A DNA stretch of 64,000 nucleotides from Hyposmocoma kahamanoa (GCF_003589595.1 NW_020654748.1:1701971-1765970), one strand, 5' to 3'. Numbered from the stretch's first letter, positions 1-10,224 are shown. A program made the numbers and translations. Notes: generated by a model from the sequence alone, not told the origin.

Positions 1-344
1 AAAAGAAGTCTGTGAAAGAAGGACAACGGAAAACATTTTGTGTGAAGTAAATACATTTTATACAACGGAAGTGTTTTTTAGAATAATATCATCCAAAATA
101 ACATCACAAAGTAATGAATAACATTGGTTGCGTCATTGACGTACTCTCAATGCAATTGTGAACAATTAACGTTTATTGTTTTTAATGAAACGGTGTCATA
201 TTCCAACAGCGTTAAATCTCCAAATTATTTATACTTATTATTTATCTATAATTACCGCTCTGCCGTTTACTAAATTTACGGAAAATTCTTGCGCATTAAT
301 GGATTATAATATCATGATATTTTTTATATCATATACCATGGAAA

Positions 345-1010
345 GATAAAGCTGGCTAAACGAGAAACGCGAAATGTACTCTGGCTGCATTGACGTTCTG
401 CTTTTTCGTCTCAAATTGCGTTTGAAACCACTGTTTCCACTATTATTTGTCAAAATTAATGGGTATATAGCTTATAAAATGATGTTTTTTATACAGCTGG
501 CTAAACGAAACCTTTGAAACAACTGATTATTTCTGTTTCTGTTTTTAGCAGTGTTGCTGTTTAAACCACTTTACCGACTTCTTCGATTTAGTATTTTTTT
601 TATATTTTACATTTTTTCCTATTGGCAGTATGACGGAGCGATTAAAGATGTTAAATAAAATAGCCACTTTTTAATTAATATAAAAAATATATATAACGCG
701 CTATATCGGCATCGTCGGTAGCATCACAGTTCCTACGTAACTCGACTGACAGCGTAATTGGTAATCACCGAATAAAGTGCTCAACTACCTTATGTCAAAA
801 ATGCATATTCGTAATGTCTATCTATAGTTAGCAATTGAGAAACATCAACTTGAGTGATCATCGCTTAACTCGTTTTGACAGTTGATTTTGTATCTATAAC
901 CGTTATTTCGAATTCCGTCTTTTGACAATGTTGCTGTTTAAACCACTGTTTTTTCAACTAACCGTCAAACTTTTGACAGTGTTGCTATTTAAACCACTGT
1001 TTCTATTAAT
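345..1010. repeat. Short diverged direct repeats
   Basis: GCTGGCTAAACGA occurs at 351 and 496. A 'TTGCTGTTTAAACCACT' unit occurs at 554, 931 and (one change) 982, the last two in a 51-bp tandem arrangement preceded by TTTTGACA. No coding sense was seen. Bases 1-344 hold nothing recognisable. Confidence 0.5.
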
Positions 1011-1429
1011 TATTTATCATACTTTTGAGTACCGTTATCTAGCATATACCACAATTACAAGTCATACTCGGTACCCAGTAGTTAAAAGTTGTTTGTTACA
1101 AATTAGAGCGCTCGTTATTTAGTGATTACTTAATGTCGCAAGTTGAAAAATAGTATACCTCTTTATAAATAGAATATTTAACCAAATTACTAGTATTCAT
1201 TATTTCAATAATCAACAAACGTATCGTTAATTAACAAATTCAAGTTGATAAAATTTGTTATTGTTTAATTTTATGTCCGCTACAGAGATGACAATAACTG
1301 GTATATCATTGAAAACGTTACCAGAGGGCGATAGAGGTATTTACTGTCAATAACATCAAAGAGATCATTGATTGGATCCATCCTGTGGATTCTTTTATGG
1401 CCTTCTTAACAATAGTACACCTCTAGTGT

Positions 1430-1530
1430 ATTTTTTGTGCCGTATAATGTACCATGCTTGTGGTAGCTCTCATTGTGTACCAATAATTAGCTCATGTTAC
1501 ACCACTATGTACATTTTGTGCATTCGAACC
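1430..1530 (+). repeat. Direct repeat, left copy (partner 3618-3715)
   Basis: The stretch around GTAGCTCTCATTGTGTACCA is repeated in diverged form at 3650 (GTAGCTCTCATCGTGTACCA) and continues for about 65 bp with a shared 'TTATGTT/TCATGTT ... TGCATTC' pattern. The two copies flank the composite repeat at 1645-3627. They could be remnants of terminal direct repeats or a simple duplication. Confidence 0.45.
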
Positions 1531-1862
1531 AAATAATGCACATGAACGTGTTTACGTTAACACTCATTGTTCCAGTGTTCCAGTTACTGGCTGATGTTCC
1601 ACTGCTTATATTTGGTACTTCCAAGCCTTATTATAATGCAGTACGAGCACAGAAGAAAAAAAACAATGGAAGCCTTAAGCCTCGATTACTATGAGAACCG
1701 TTGTCGCCAAAACTCACACATTCTTAATTGGAAACTCTACAAAATCTTGATATTGATTGGTCGTAGTTTCAAATTTATAAAGAAATGACAAATTCTGGAT
1801 CGTAAATATAATATAAACTTACCCTGTTGGTATATCGTTGCAAGTTCAATATCTATTATTAC

Positions 1863-3208
1863 CATAGGTCGGAAAAAGGTGTTCCACATATATAGATACA
1901 TCTATAGACATAGCTACAAGGACTACTGTGTACCGTCTAGGCTCTCGGGTTTCTCTCGCAGAAAAGTTTAAGGAGACTGGTATCATGACTGTGGTATCAC
2001 AGTACATTTACTCAAATATTTTATATGCCCGTAAAAATATACATAATTTCAATAAGAAAGAAGATATCCATAATATTAACCTTAGAGCTAAGTCCAAACT
2101 CATGGTACCACGATTTCGTTTAACCAAGGTAAACAACTCTTTTATGGGGAACTGTATACGTTTTTACAATCAGATTCCGGAGCACATATTAAGTTTATCA
2201 TTTCCTAAGTTTAAAAACTACATTAAAAATATTTTGATCGAAAAATCATATTACAAAATTGAAGACTACGTGTTAGATAAAGATGTATGGAAAGACGACA
2301 TGGCTCCAGATTCCACACAAATTTGATTCCAAGTGTATTCCATAGCATTTAAGTTTATTTGAAAAGAGCAATCCCTAGAGTTTCTTGCTCGTTCTTCTCA
2401 GGGAGGTCAGCGTAGTGAACGAGCAGTAGCTTAAATGTAACGTTGTCAAGTGTAAATTTATTTTACCTATGAAATTAATAATCTTTGACTTTGAGGAGCG
2501 ACATAGAGTTGTTAAAACCACCAAATATTATTTAATTATTTTTTGGATTTCCGGATTTCCGGAAATGGTTTTCCTGCATCGTAGGACAAACTACTGACCT
2601 AGGAAGTCGAAGTTGGATTTTAAAATAATTCTAATGGTGCCCTGTAAATAATGCAATAGATAACTGACGTTTTACAAAAACAAAGAGTAAAAAAGTTACG
2701 ATACCGGTCACTCACGGTCACATTGACGGAACAGCGATATTTGCTAGTGGAACTTAAGAAAAAAACTAATTTAAAACTTTATTTACGAAGGGAACTTTAG
2801 GACATTTTAGTTTGCATGAGAATCGTGATCGCGCTCTAAAAATATTTTGTTTCAATCCAAAAACACAGTATAACAGATGTTCATAAATTCGAACCACTAG
2901 CAGAAATGTCGTATTTTAAAGGAAAATGTTCACACTGGATTATTTTAATACTTTTTATAACAAAAAAAAAAACTGCTGAACGCTTAAACACGACGAAAAA
3001 GTGCCATTTTTGACAGCCTTACTCATGTAGCTGTTTTTATATTTATCTTCATAAATAGAATAAAGAGAGGATGTTCTCTCATCCGGAAATCCAGAATTCG
3101 AAAAAAGTAATTAATAAATATTTGGTGGTTTTAAAAACTCTATGTAAGTCCTTGTAGCTATATCCATAAATGTATCTACAAATGTGGAACACCTTTTTCC
3201 GATCTATA
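1863..3208. mobile_element. Non-autonomous DNA transposon, long TIRs, 8-bp TSD
   Basis: The ends are inverted repeats: the left end reads ATAGGTCGGAAAAAGGTGTT and the reverse complement of the right end reads ATAGATCGGAAAAAGGTGTT. The similarity continues for about 130 bp per arm (1863-1926 plus 2501-2567 on the left, 3076-3208 on the right). The flanks are a perfect 8-bp duplication, ATTATTAC (1855-1862 and 3209-3216). The empty site is seen in the paralogous repeat at 54.8 kb. Without the retrotransposon insertion in its left arm the element is about 770 bp. An 8-bp TSD fits the hAT or P superfamilies. No transposase is visible inside. Confidence 0.8.
1929..2500 (+). pseudogene. Non-LTR retrotransposon RT C-terminal tail, 5'-truncated
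   Basis: An open frame from 1928 to 2326 (about 132 residues, first codon GTG) encodes the C-terminal tail that follows the reverse transcriptase domain in CR1/Jockey-group elements. It contains 'RLGSRVSLAEKFKETGIMT', 'FYNQIPEHILSLSFPKFKNY' and 'EKSYYKIEDYVLDKDVW'. It is followed by a 3' UTR and ends near 2497 with a CTTTGA repeat. It is nearly identical to the minus-strand copy at 23035-23640, whose equivalent of the first codon is ATG. This copy is 5'-truncated and lies in the left TIR of the transposon at 1863-3208. It has no catalytic core, so it is not functional. Assignment to the CR1/Jockey group is by resemblance, not by search. Confidence 0.85.
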
Positions 3209-3617
3209 ATTATTACAAGTTGCGACGTTTTGATATTATATTGAAATTTTAATCAATGTGCTGCCATCTAGCGTTTAATTACTGAACCACGACGAATTAC
3301 AGTTATTAATTTAGGCCTCCAAACAAGAAGCGACCATACTGCAGGGACATAAGCTTTACTTTCGTTTCTTTTTATTTATTAAAATAAGACTTTTCATTGA
3401 TATGAAATACCAGCACGGGTAATATTTTTGGTGCTGCTATCATTTTTGCACTCCAAAGCAGCACAATAAGGCATTTTTCTTGGACTTTACAGAATTTGCA
3501 CGAAAGAATGGCACAACCATACCATACAAAGCGAAAATGGCGGACTGGGCTCAGATAGGTCTTTCGAGACCTGTAGTTGGCACGCGTTCGACGCTAACTA
3601 ACCACTTCTACTGTATT

Positions 3618-3715
3618 TATTGTTTTGTGAGTACGAGCATGTTTGACGTAGCTCTCATCGTGTACCAGGTATTATCTTATGTTCCACAACTGGGTATACT
3701 TTATGCATTCAGACT
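3618..3715 (+). repeat. Direct repeat, right copy (partner 1430-1530)
   Basis: This is the diverged second copy of the 1430-1530 sequence. It lies at the 3' edge of the composite repeat and directly before a SINE-A copy. Confidence 0.45.
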
Positions 3716-3730
3716 ATTGAGGTAGACAAC

Positions 3731-3948
3731 ACACCTTATTTCTGCAGCCAAGTAATGTGACTATTACTTCTTACTGGTTTTGAAGGGTAAGGGTGAAATT
3801 ATAGTCACATTACGGGACTTGTCAACTTATGTCTCAGGGTGACGAGCGCAGTGGCAGTGCCCCTAAAGATCTTTGCGATTTAAAGCTCTGAGTGGCACTA
3901 CAACTGCTATCGGCGTGTCGCTTACCACTTGTTGGTCCCGTCACTTGG
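3731..3948 (+). repeat. SINE-A copy (5'-truncated)
   Basis: SINE-A is the commonest repeat in this window. Full copies run for about 290-310 bp from 'TAGTAGCAGTAGAGCTCC' through 'GAGTTCGTCCAGGGA', 'GGTTTTGAAGGGTAAGG', 'GTGAAATTACAGGCACATGG', 'ACTTGTCAACTTATGTCTCA' to 'GTTCGTCCCGTCAC'. This copy starts inside the 'CACCTTA' part and reaches the end. A TAGCAGTAGAG stretch and a GAGTTCGTCC stretch about 28 bp apart loosely resemble Pol III A and B boxes, so a SINE is plausible but unproven. Confidence 0.8.
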
Positions 3949-3991
3949 TATTGCAAAAAAAAACATTTTTAGATTTTTTCTTGTTTATAAT

Positions 3992-4229
3992 ATCCTCCTA
4001 AGGCCCCATATACAAAAAAATGTATATAATTATGTGAAGTGACTCAAACCCACGCCCACGGGCGATGCAATGCCGCATTCAAGTTTAGCGCCAAGTATTC
4101 CATATGACCATAACCCTATTGTATCTAGAAAAATGCGTTTTCATACAATACTAAAGGCATCCTTCCATTTTAATGTACATCGGGCGTTTAGCGCTTATCG
4201 TATTGCAGTTTGATGGGCCTTAGGAGGAT
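3992..4229. mobile_element. MITE-like element with 15-bp perfect TIRs
   Basis: ATCCTCCTAAGGCCC at 3992-4006 is the exact reverse complement of 4215-4229. The two enclose 238 bp of non-coding DNA. No convincing target-site duplication can be read, so the superfamily is open. The rest of 3949-4680 holds nothing else recognisable. Confidence 0.5.
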
Positions 4230-4682
4230 GTGCTATAGTTTTTGCCCCAAGATTAAATATAATATTTATGGTAACGTTGGAGCACAATCAGGTTTCTTTA
4301 TAATGATAAAACGCAAAATCTTATAAATAAGTAATGACTTTGTATTTATTAACAACTTTTTTAAGAGGATTTATAAAACCTGTTATCGATTGTCTTGTGT
4401 TAATATTGCGGTGTTATTTCCAGCCAGTTTGCAAAATTTATTTGCAGTTGTACTTTTTAAAATTTTAAGTATTTACTATAAACATTCTTGTTTAATAAAT
4501 TGTTAGTAAAATTTGCAATCTCAACTAGTTTTTATACACTTGTGTAATCATAAGAAAAAATAGTAACGTCGCGAAATTTCGATATACGACGTCGTTTATT
4601 ATTGATTTGTTTTATTTATTTGCTTTTTATCACTTAAGAAAACTCACAAATGAAAAATAAAACTGCATCATCGGTAACTAAA

Positions 4683-4890
4683 AGACGGGGTAGCTCAATG
4701 GTTCAAAGAACCGCCTCTCAAGCAAAGGCCATGAGTTCGAATTAAGTGCAAAATTTATTCGTATGAGCTTTTCGGTGGAGGAAAACATCGTGTTGAAATC
4801 AGCAAGTTGAACGTTTACAACCCTTGGAAACCCTGAAAGGAGACTCATGCCCAGCAGTGGCACGTTGGGTTGATGAATGAATGAATGAAG
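4683..4890 (+). repeat. tRNA-derived SINE, lepidopteran type
   Basis: A tRNA-like head carries an A-box-like 'GGTAGCTCAATGG' and a B-box-like 'GAGTTCGAATT'. The body then reads 'AGCTTTTCGGTGGAGGAAA' and 'AACATCGTG', and the 3' end reads 'GGAGACTCATGCCCAGCAGTG' with a short (AATG)n tail. This head, core and tail are typical of SINEs widespread in moths and butterflies. The central part is shorter than usual, so an internal deletion is likely. Bases 4891-5100 hold nothing recognisable. Confidence 0.75.
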
Positions 4891-5105
4891 TTGTAGTGGA
4901 ATCCATCAGATGATTATAGGTAAATTTTTGCAATTAAAGCTCATTGTTACCATGCTATATTACGGCAGAGTCTAAAACTGGAATACCTTCAAGATACAAA
5001 TAGGGATGTACCTATAGATATTATCCATTCCTTGCCCCGTCGATCCTTTGCGCATGCGGCCTCCACAAACAGAAAATGCCAAACATTGCTATCTATTACA
5101 GAGTA

Positions 5106-5215
5106 TTACAATAAAATAAAACATATTATCTTATAATATCGTATAATATGTTTTATGTTATTGTAATATATACATATATATATATATATAATATGTTTTA
5201 TTTTATATGTTTTAT
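5106..5215. repeat. AT-rich simple repeat with (TA)n
   Basis: TA dinucleotides and repeated ATATGTTTTAT units lie directly before the RTE tail. The reading frame on the minus strand here is low complexity. Confidence 0.7.
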
Positions 5216-5221
5216 ATAAAG

Positions 5222-5486
5222 TTTTGAAAGGAGTTAGGGAAGAAAGAAATGTTTTCAATACAATAGAGAACAGAAGGGGGAAACTGTTTGAACATTTGTT
5301 GCGTAATGACAAATTTATGACAGTAATAATTGAGGGGAAGATAGAAGGGAAAAGAAAAAGAGGAAGACCAGGAATGGCGCAAAGTGAACAAATAAAGAAG
5401 AAGATAAAGAAGTCAAGGAGCTGTGTATGAACCTTGAGGAGTGGAGGAGTCCACACCGACAAAAGCCTGGCTCTGACATAGGATGA
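5222..5486 (+). pseudogene. RTE-like retrotransposon ORF C-terminal tail, frameshifted
   Basis: The translation contains 'FNTIENRRGKLFEHLLRND', 'IIEGKIEGKRKRGRP' and, after a frameshift near 5402, 'KEVKELCMNLEEWRSPHRQK' followed by a stop at 5484-5486. This order (helical RR.K..HL.R motif, basic GKRGRGRP patch, EEWR..HRQ end) is the C-terminal signature of endonuclease-reverse transcriptase polyproteins of RTE-like elements in insects. The same family occurs on the minus strand at 60349-60570. Short TGATGAT repeats follow the stop, as expected of an RTE 3' end. The copy is 5'-truncated and dead. Confidence 0.8.
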
Positions 5487-5794
5487 TGATATTTTATATA
5501 TGTACAGCCAACGACAAGCTGTGTTTACACTTTAAACTATTTTATCGTAACTGTAAACAAAATCCAAAGTGGGTTATCGAACCATTATGATAAAACGGTT
5601 CAAAGTGTAAAGGCTCAGCGTGTTACGTACGTACATATAAAACACGATATCCTTTTGTTAGGAATTTCTAAAACAAAAAACTGTTGAACTTGCTAGAGCA
5701 GAACTTGACACCGACACTCTGTGATAAGTGATATAGGGCTTTGGACTGCTGAGCATTGAGGAAGCACGGATGGCCACTCTAGATAGGACGACCA

Positions 5795-6005
5795 CTGTTG
5801 GGTAATTTTCCGAAACATTTCAAAGAGCGGACATTTTTCCGGAAAAATTGCTGAAAATTTGGAAACATTGGAAAAATTGGAAAAAATTTTTCGTTCAGTA
5901 ACTTCAACTTTTGACAGGTGTCAACGTCAAATGTGGAAAAATATCCGAAAAAATTATCATTTCTGAAAAATATAATTTTTCAAAATGGAAATTTTACATG
6001 ACCCA
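5795..6005. mobile_element. Possible MITE with TTGGGT ends
   Basis: The left end 'CTGTTGGGTAATTTTCCG' and the reverse complement of the right end 'AGTATTGGGTCATGTAAAAT' are imperfect inverted repeats. The interior is rich in GAAAAATT. The flanking 'GGACGACCA' occurs on both sides (5788 and 6013), which might be a target duplication. Confidence is limited because the arms are diverged. Confidence 0.35.
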
Positions 6006-6107
6006 ATACTAAGGACGACCAGGTGGTTGCTAAAGGATGAACTTAAATAAAATTAGAAATAAAGTGGATATCATTTATAGACAAAAATAATTACTTATAA
6101 ATTTTTA

Positions 6108-6372
6108 TAAAAAAGGCTCAATTATTTGTGGAATTACGTCTATTTGGCAAGTTTTATTGAAATCGTTAACGGAAAGTGGGTGAAATTCAATTAACCGGAT
6201 CCATCCCCTAATTTGCCACCCTTGGATGTGGAATATTTTCTTCAAAGTTTTAATAAAATTACTAGTAAAGTACCCCTTTCCAACAAAAAAAGAGTCATCA
6301 AAAACAAACATAAGCACAAAAAACAAAGACGAATTGAGAAATTTGTTCTTTTTTGAAGTCGATTAAAAAATT
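6108..6372 (+). repeat. Repeat family C copy
   Basis: Family C copies share 'TGTGGAATTACGTCTATTTG', 'GGTGGAATATTTTCTTCAAA', 'GGTACC' and an end reading 'AATTGAGAACCTCCTCCTTT' followed by AAGTCGGTTAA. The sequence resembles a very common lepidopteran interspersed repeat, but its class cannot be decided here. Other copies start at 29558 (minus), 35985, 44765, 51256 and 53274. Confidence 0.7.
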
Positions 6373-6717
6373 AAGACATTTTATATTTGAATTTGAAAGT
6401 TATCCTCACTAGGATACCGTGTCTATATCCACGGTTAACATCTGTGCTTTGCACTTAGAAACGTTTTATCGTATGTCAAATTTGTGTGGCAGTAACAAAA
6501 TATGTGCTAATTGCAAACGTTATTAATAAAATCACAATATACGTCTGCCAAAACCTTTTATAAACTTCGAGACGTGTTAATTCGATGTAATAATCAGGAA
6601 CGACATAATCGTGACTATCGTTTATCGCTTCGTTATGTTATTTTGATTAAAATTTGATGTCGACGTAGAAAACGTAACTTGAAAACATCACTCACGTGCA
6701 GATATAAATATGTAACT

Positions 6718-6763
6718 ACTTTACTAGTTGTTTACAAAGGACTTTACTAGTTGTTTACAAAGG
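6718..6763 (+). repeat. Perfect 23-bp tandem duplication
   Basis: The 23-bp unit beginning ACTTTACTAGTTGTTTACAA occurs twice head to tail (6718-6740, 6741-6763). Apart from this, 6373-6989 shows nothing recognisable. Confidence 0.9.
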
Positions 6764-6997
6764 TACAACAGAGTAATTATAAGCTTTAAACAAGGCTTAG
6801 GTCTGGATTAAATTGATATTAGATTTACCTCGGCACAGGGTAGCCAAAATACTGACAGTGTTCCCCCTTTGTAATAATAATAATCAACTTCGCCACCTTA
6901 GCATGCTATAGTTAAGTAGTGTGTTGCCACTACAGCCCAGACTACATCTATCATCACCCATTAAGGTGTACCGAAGAATTAGAAAAATAGGTATTTG

Positions 6998-7375
6998 CTT
7001 AGAATAATAACGCATAGAAACCTAGTCCGCACACGCTAAGTGAGGCAAATTGAAGCGCTCCCAATGGGCCTACACGAGCGGGCGGGCTTTCAGTGCTCAA
7101 GGTCAACTTGCACCACGAACAGCTCAAGAATTTTAGCTAAAAATGACGAAATGTGCGGTAAATGACTGTAAAAATACGTCAGACAAACATAAAATAGATA
7201 CTAAAATCACATTCCACAAGGAAGTAACGCGTTTCAACTTGTATTTTGATATAAATATTCACTAAAACCGAAAATTAACCTACTACTAAAACTAGCCTAC
7301 ATGAATTTGATTTTTGTCTCACTTGTGACAGTTCGTTTGATATGAAACTATCATTCTATGCGTCATTATTCTAAG
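6998..7375 (+). mobile_element. P-element-like internally deleted transposon
   Basis: The terminal inverted repeats are 22 bp with one mismatch (6998-7019 and 7354-7375, core TTAGAATAATRACGCATAG). The flanks are an 8-bp near-perfect duplication: GGTATTTG at 6990-6997 and GTTATTTG at 7376-7383. The interior contains a short frame whose start matches a THAP zinc finger. A THAP DNA-binding domain at the N-terminus, TIRs and an 8-bp TSD are together characteristic of the P superfamily. At 378 bp most of the transposase is missing, so this should be a non-autonomous deletion derivative. Confidence 0.65.
7143..7265 (+). pseudogene. Truncated THAP-type zinc-finger start of a P-like transposase
   Basis: A 40-codon frame starts 'MTKCAVNDCKN' and continues to 'KITFHK'. 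The spacing M-x2-C-x4-C and the downstream FHK match the first half of the C2CH THAP domain (C-x2-4-C, then an F-H-x-F-P motif). After FHK the translation stops resembling THAP and ends at TAA (7263-7265), so the deletion breakpoint probably lies near 7218. The ATG is 145 bp from the left end of the element, a plausible position for a transposase start. The second Cys/His pair is missing, so no folded finger is expected. A host THAP exon is the alternative, but the surrounding TIRs and TSD favour a transposon. Confidence 0.6.
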
Positions 7376-7383
7376 GTTATTTG

Positions 7384-8030
7384 TTATTTAAAGTTGTTGT
7401 TTAACGCTGAGTACTTGTATTCAAAACTGAGCTAGCGAAGGTATCTAGATTGAATTCAAAAATAGAATCATGAGCGTAGCGAGGGTTTTAAGCCATGAGA
7501 CGCAAAACAACTTTGCGACCGAACGAAACACACGACTTATCACTTCACTATAGTGAGGAAAATGATAGATAGATGAAAGAAAAACAGTTGAACTATAACA
7601 AATCAGTTATCGTCGTCAATTTAATGTCAACATTATTAAGAATAAATTATGCCAATAGATTATATTACATAAATAATGTACGAGAACGAACGTGTCATTA
7701 TGTTTTATTTTCATTGAAAGAAAAAGTTAGGTGCATCGTCCAGTTCGAATTTCAAAAACCTTTTTCAAAAACGCTTTGGCGCGCAGATTTCTAATGAGAA
7801 AGAAAGCCTTACCGCTCTAGTGAGGTGAAAAAAAAATTGCTTAAAACATGGTATAACAGTAGAAGTAACAAAAGACACTGCCAATACAAACAAGTTTCCT
7901 ATATATATTAAATAGCATGCAAATGTTTAGTTCAACAACAACATGCTGCAGGTTTTTTACATATCAGTGGATACGAATGCTGATTTTATGTATTTAAAAG
8001 AAAAACGTGAAAAATATACATCCTTACTGA
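7384..8030. other. Unannotated A+T-rich stretch
   Basis: Nothing recognisable apart from a 73-codon minor frame at 7573-7794 without family resemblance. Confidence 0.5.
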
Positions 8031-8031
8031 A

Positions 8032-8955
8032 TCTATCTACGTGAACTTTCTATTTCGTTCGTATATGCTCTTAGACAATTAAAGCGTGTTACTAATCTAA
8101 AAACGGCCCTCTCAGCTTATTATGCGTTTGCCCACTCGCGACTCGCCTATGGGATCGTACTGTGGGGTAACTGCAATAACTGCCATGAAATTTTTGTTCT
8201 TCAAAAAAAATGTATTAGAATATTGACCAACATCGATCAAACGGCCTCCTGTAAACCGCACTTTACTAAACTTAAAATTCTCACCCTAACAGGTATATAT
8301 ATATATCTTTGAAGCCTGTAAATTTGTTAAAAAACATGCAGACTTATATTCTCCACTAAATTTAATAAGGCGTAATAATCGCTATCTAAATAAGCTAAAA
8401 GTTCCTTTCTCTAGCTTAAAACTATTTTCATGCGCTCCACATTCTATGTTAATTAAAATATATAATCATATCCCTAATTATATTAAAAATTTAGATAAAA
8501 ATAAGGTCTTTGAAAAACAATTAAAGGATTTTCTCATCCTAAAAACCTATTATAATATGTCTGAGTTTTTCGACGATAAAAGTATTTGAAAGTTGGCCAA
8601 GATAAAGAACTCATCTTTTAACTGACTGTATGTCTCATAGTTGATGCTTCTACATGATTGGGATTGTTTTGGGGCTTAAATGTATGACTTATATTAGTGC
8701 TGAACATGTATAAATAATAATTAATTTAATATAAATATAATTTAATTTAATTTAAATATAATAATAATACCCATATCAATTAATTACCTACGTTTTAAGT
8801 TTGGATTGTTCCTAAATTATATTGTAACTATCACTTAACTTTAATTTGCAACGCCCTTACAGGGTATCACATGTATGCTGTCATAGTTTTAAGTTTATTA
8901 AATTGTACCATACCTGTGAAAAGCAATAAATAAATGAAATGAAATGGAAATGAAA
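8032..8955 (+). pseudogene. CR1/Jockey-group RT fragment with 3' UTR, frameshifted
   Basis: Translation gives 'FVYALRQLKRVTNLKTALS', then 'AHSRLAYGIVLWGN' and 'IFVLQKKCIRILTNID', which is the conserved block after the RT active site. The frame then shifts by one base at a TA microsatellite (about 8293-8310) and resumes with 'FEACKFVKKHADLYSP', 'MLIKIYNHIPNYIKN' and 'YYNMSEFFDDKSI' before the stop at 8587-8589. A long 3' UTR with AATAAATAAATG and an (AAATG)n-like tail follows to about 8955. The copy is 5'-truncated and lacks the YxDD catalytic region, so it is inactive. It belongs to a different subfamily from the copies at 1929 and 23035. Confidence 0.85.
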
Positions 8956-9284
8956 TTTTCATTGGTATTGTAATAAAACATGATTTCAATGATTTTGTAA
9001 CATTTATTAACAAAATAATCAATCTTCATGAAAACAATCAATCTGCCTAGCTGAATCGTTCTGGAATTTTATGTTATATATTAAAGGCACTTAAAAACAA
9101 CAGCTGACTTACTTTTTTCGACTTACAGTCTGTTTCTGGAAGGTTTGTAAATTGTTCCAGCGTACGTTTTAGGTCATATCACGACTCGAACATCCGCAAT
9201 GAATATCAGCATCGATAAATACGGATGCTGATGTTTAAATTTATACAGATTTTCCACGGATGCATTTATGTAGCAGTAGAGCAG
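8956..9284. other. Unannotated stretch
   Basis: A+T-rich; no repeat with a partner in this window and no coding signal recognised. Confidence 0.5.
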
Positions 9285-9612
9285 TAGAGTAAATCCTGGA
9301 GGATTTGATAAGAGAGCCTAACATCAGGGGAGAGACCAAATCAGCCTGACTTCGCTGGCTTGGCCACGTCGGGAGGACGGGTGAGGATCGTGCAGTCACG
9401 AAGAGAGCATATCTGATAGAAACAACCGTCTGGTAGAAGACCGGTTGGACGTCCTAGATATCGCTGGATCAACCAAGTCCACAAAGACTTGTGCGAGCTT
9501 CGAATTGCCGATAGGTAAAAACGGCTCAGAAGAGAGAAAAGTGGCGCATCTTAATGTCGGAGTCCAAGATATACTTCGGGCCGCTGAGCCAGCGAAGTAA
9601 GTAAGTAATAGT
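9285..9612 (+). pseudogene. RTE-like retrotransposon C-terminal tail, degenerate
   Basis: The plus-strand translation contains 'LRWLGHVGRTGEDRAVTKRA' and, in a second frame, 'PVGRPRYRWINQVHKDLCEL' followed by an in-frame stop and 'KRLRREKSGAS'. The LRWLGHV, GRPRxRW and DL..L blocks are the standard end of RTE-like endonuclease/RT polyproteins. Frameshifts and stops show that it is an old copy. The tail ends in short GTAA repeats (about 9598-9609), as expected of RTE 3' termini. Confidence 0.8.
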
Positions 9613-9672
9613 CGGGCGCAATTATTTACACAAAGGTAGAAAAACTTCTTAAAACAATGCGAATTGTAAACA

Positions 9673-9733
9673 GGGGGTCTCCCGTTCTTCGTTCGACATT
9701 AGTCCGAAACAATTGCTATCAATAAATAATATT
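9673..9733 (+). repeat. Half copy of the 16.1-kb foldback element
   Basis: 'GTCCGAAACAATTGCTATC' and the preceding 'GGGGTCTCCCG' match the left arm of the element at 16101-16356. It abuts a SINE-A copy. A third fragment lies at 42168-42200, next to another SINE-A. Confidence 0.5.
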
Positions 9734-10045
9734 TAGTAGCAGTAGAGCTTCTTGTGAAGTTCGTCCAGGGAATTACTCCCACTTTACCTATTTCTGCCGC
9801 CAAGCAGTAATGTCAGCATTACTGCGTTCCGGATCCGGTTTTGAAGGGTAAGCGTGCTGGTGAAATTACGGGCACATGGGACTTGTCAACTTACGTCTCA
9901 GACGGGCGCAGTGACAGTACCCCTCAGATTTTTGTGGGTTAAAGCTCTTGAGTGGCACTGCAATTGTTATTAATAATAATAATTATTATTATTATTGACA
10001 GGGGTGTAGCTTACCATCAGGTGCACGACTTGTTCGTCGCGTCAC
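9734..10045 (+). repeat. SINE-A copy, near full length
   Basis: Full run from AGTAGCAGTAGAGC to GTTCGTCGCGTCAC. It contains an insertion or expansion of (TAA)n/(TTA)n near 9969-9995. Confidence 0.85.
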
Positions 10046-10224
10046 GTCAGTTAGGACGCGACTTAAATTGTCCCTATGTAAGCTAGCTCGCACAGTTCAT
10101 AGAGTCCCGTAAAAAGGTTGATAGGGAGGGGCTCTATAAACAAAACTTTTGTAGAAAGATATGGGACTGCTCACAAACAGTTCTACTACTAGCTGTTCTT
10201 GACAGTCTACACAAATTCATTTAA

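Larger units (their letters stand above)
1645..3627 (+). repeat. Dispersed repeat copy 1, split by a transposon
   Basis: Bases 1645-1862 and 3209-3627 align continuously with 54630-55277. Shared landmarks are AGAAGAAAAAAAACAATGG, 'CCTCGATTA', 'TACCCTGTTGG', 'TCAATGTGCTGCCATCTA', 'CATAAGCTTTACTTTCGTT' and 'AGCGAAAATGGCGGACTG'. The 1346 bp between them are a later insertion. No protein family is recognisable, so the nature of the repeat is unknown. Confidence 0.75.

Noticed and set aside
5106..5462. 118-codon minus-strand frame
   Set aside because: It is antisense to the RTE-like tail and runs into the AT microsatellite; low complexity.
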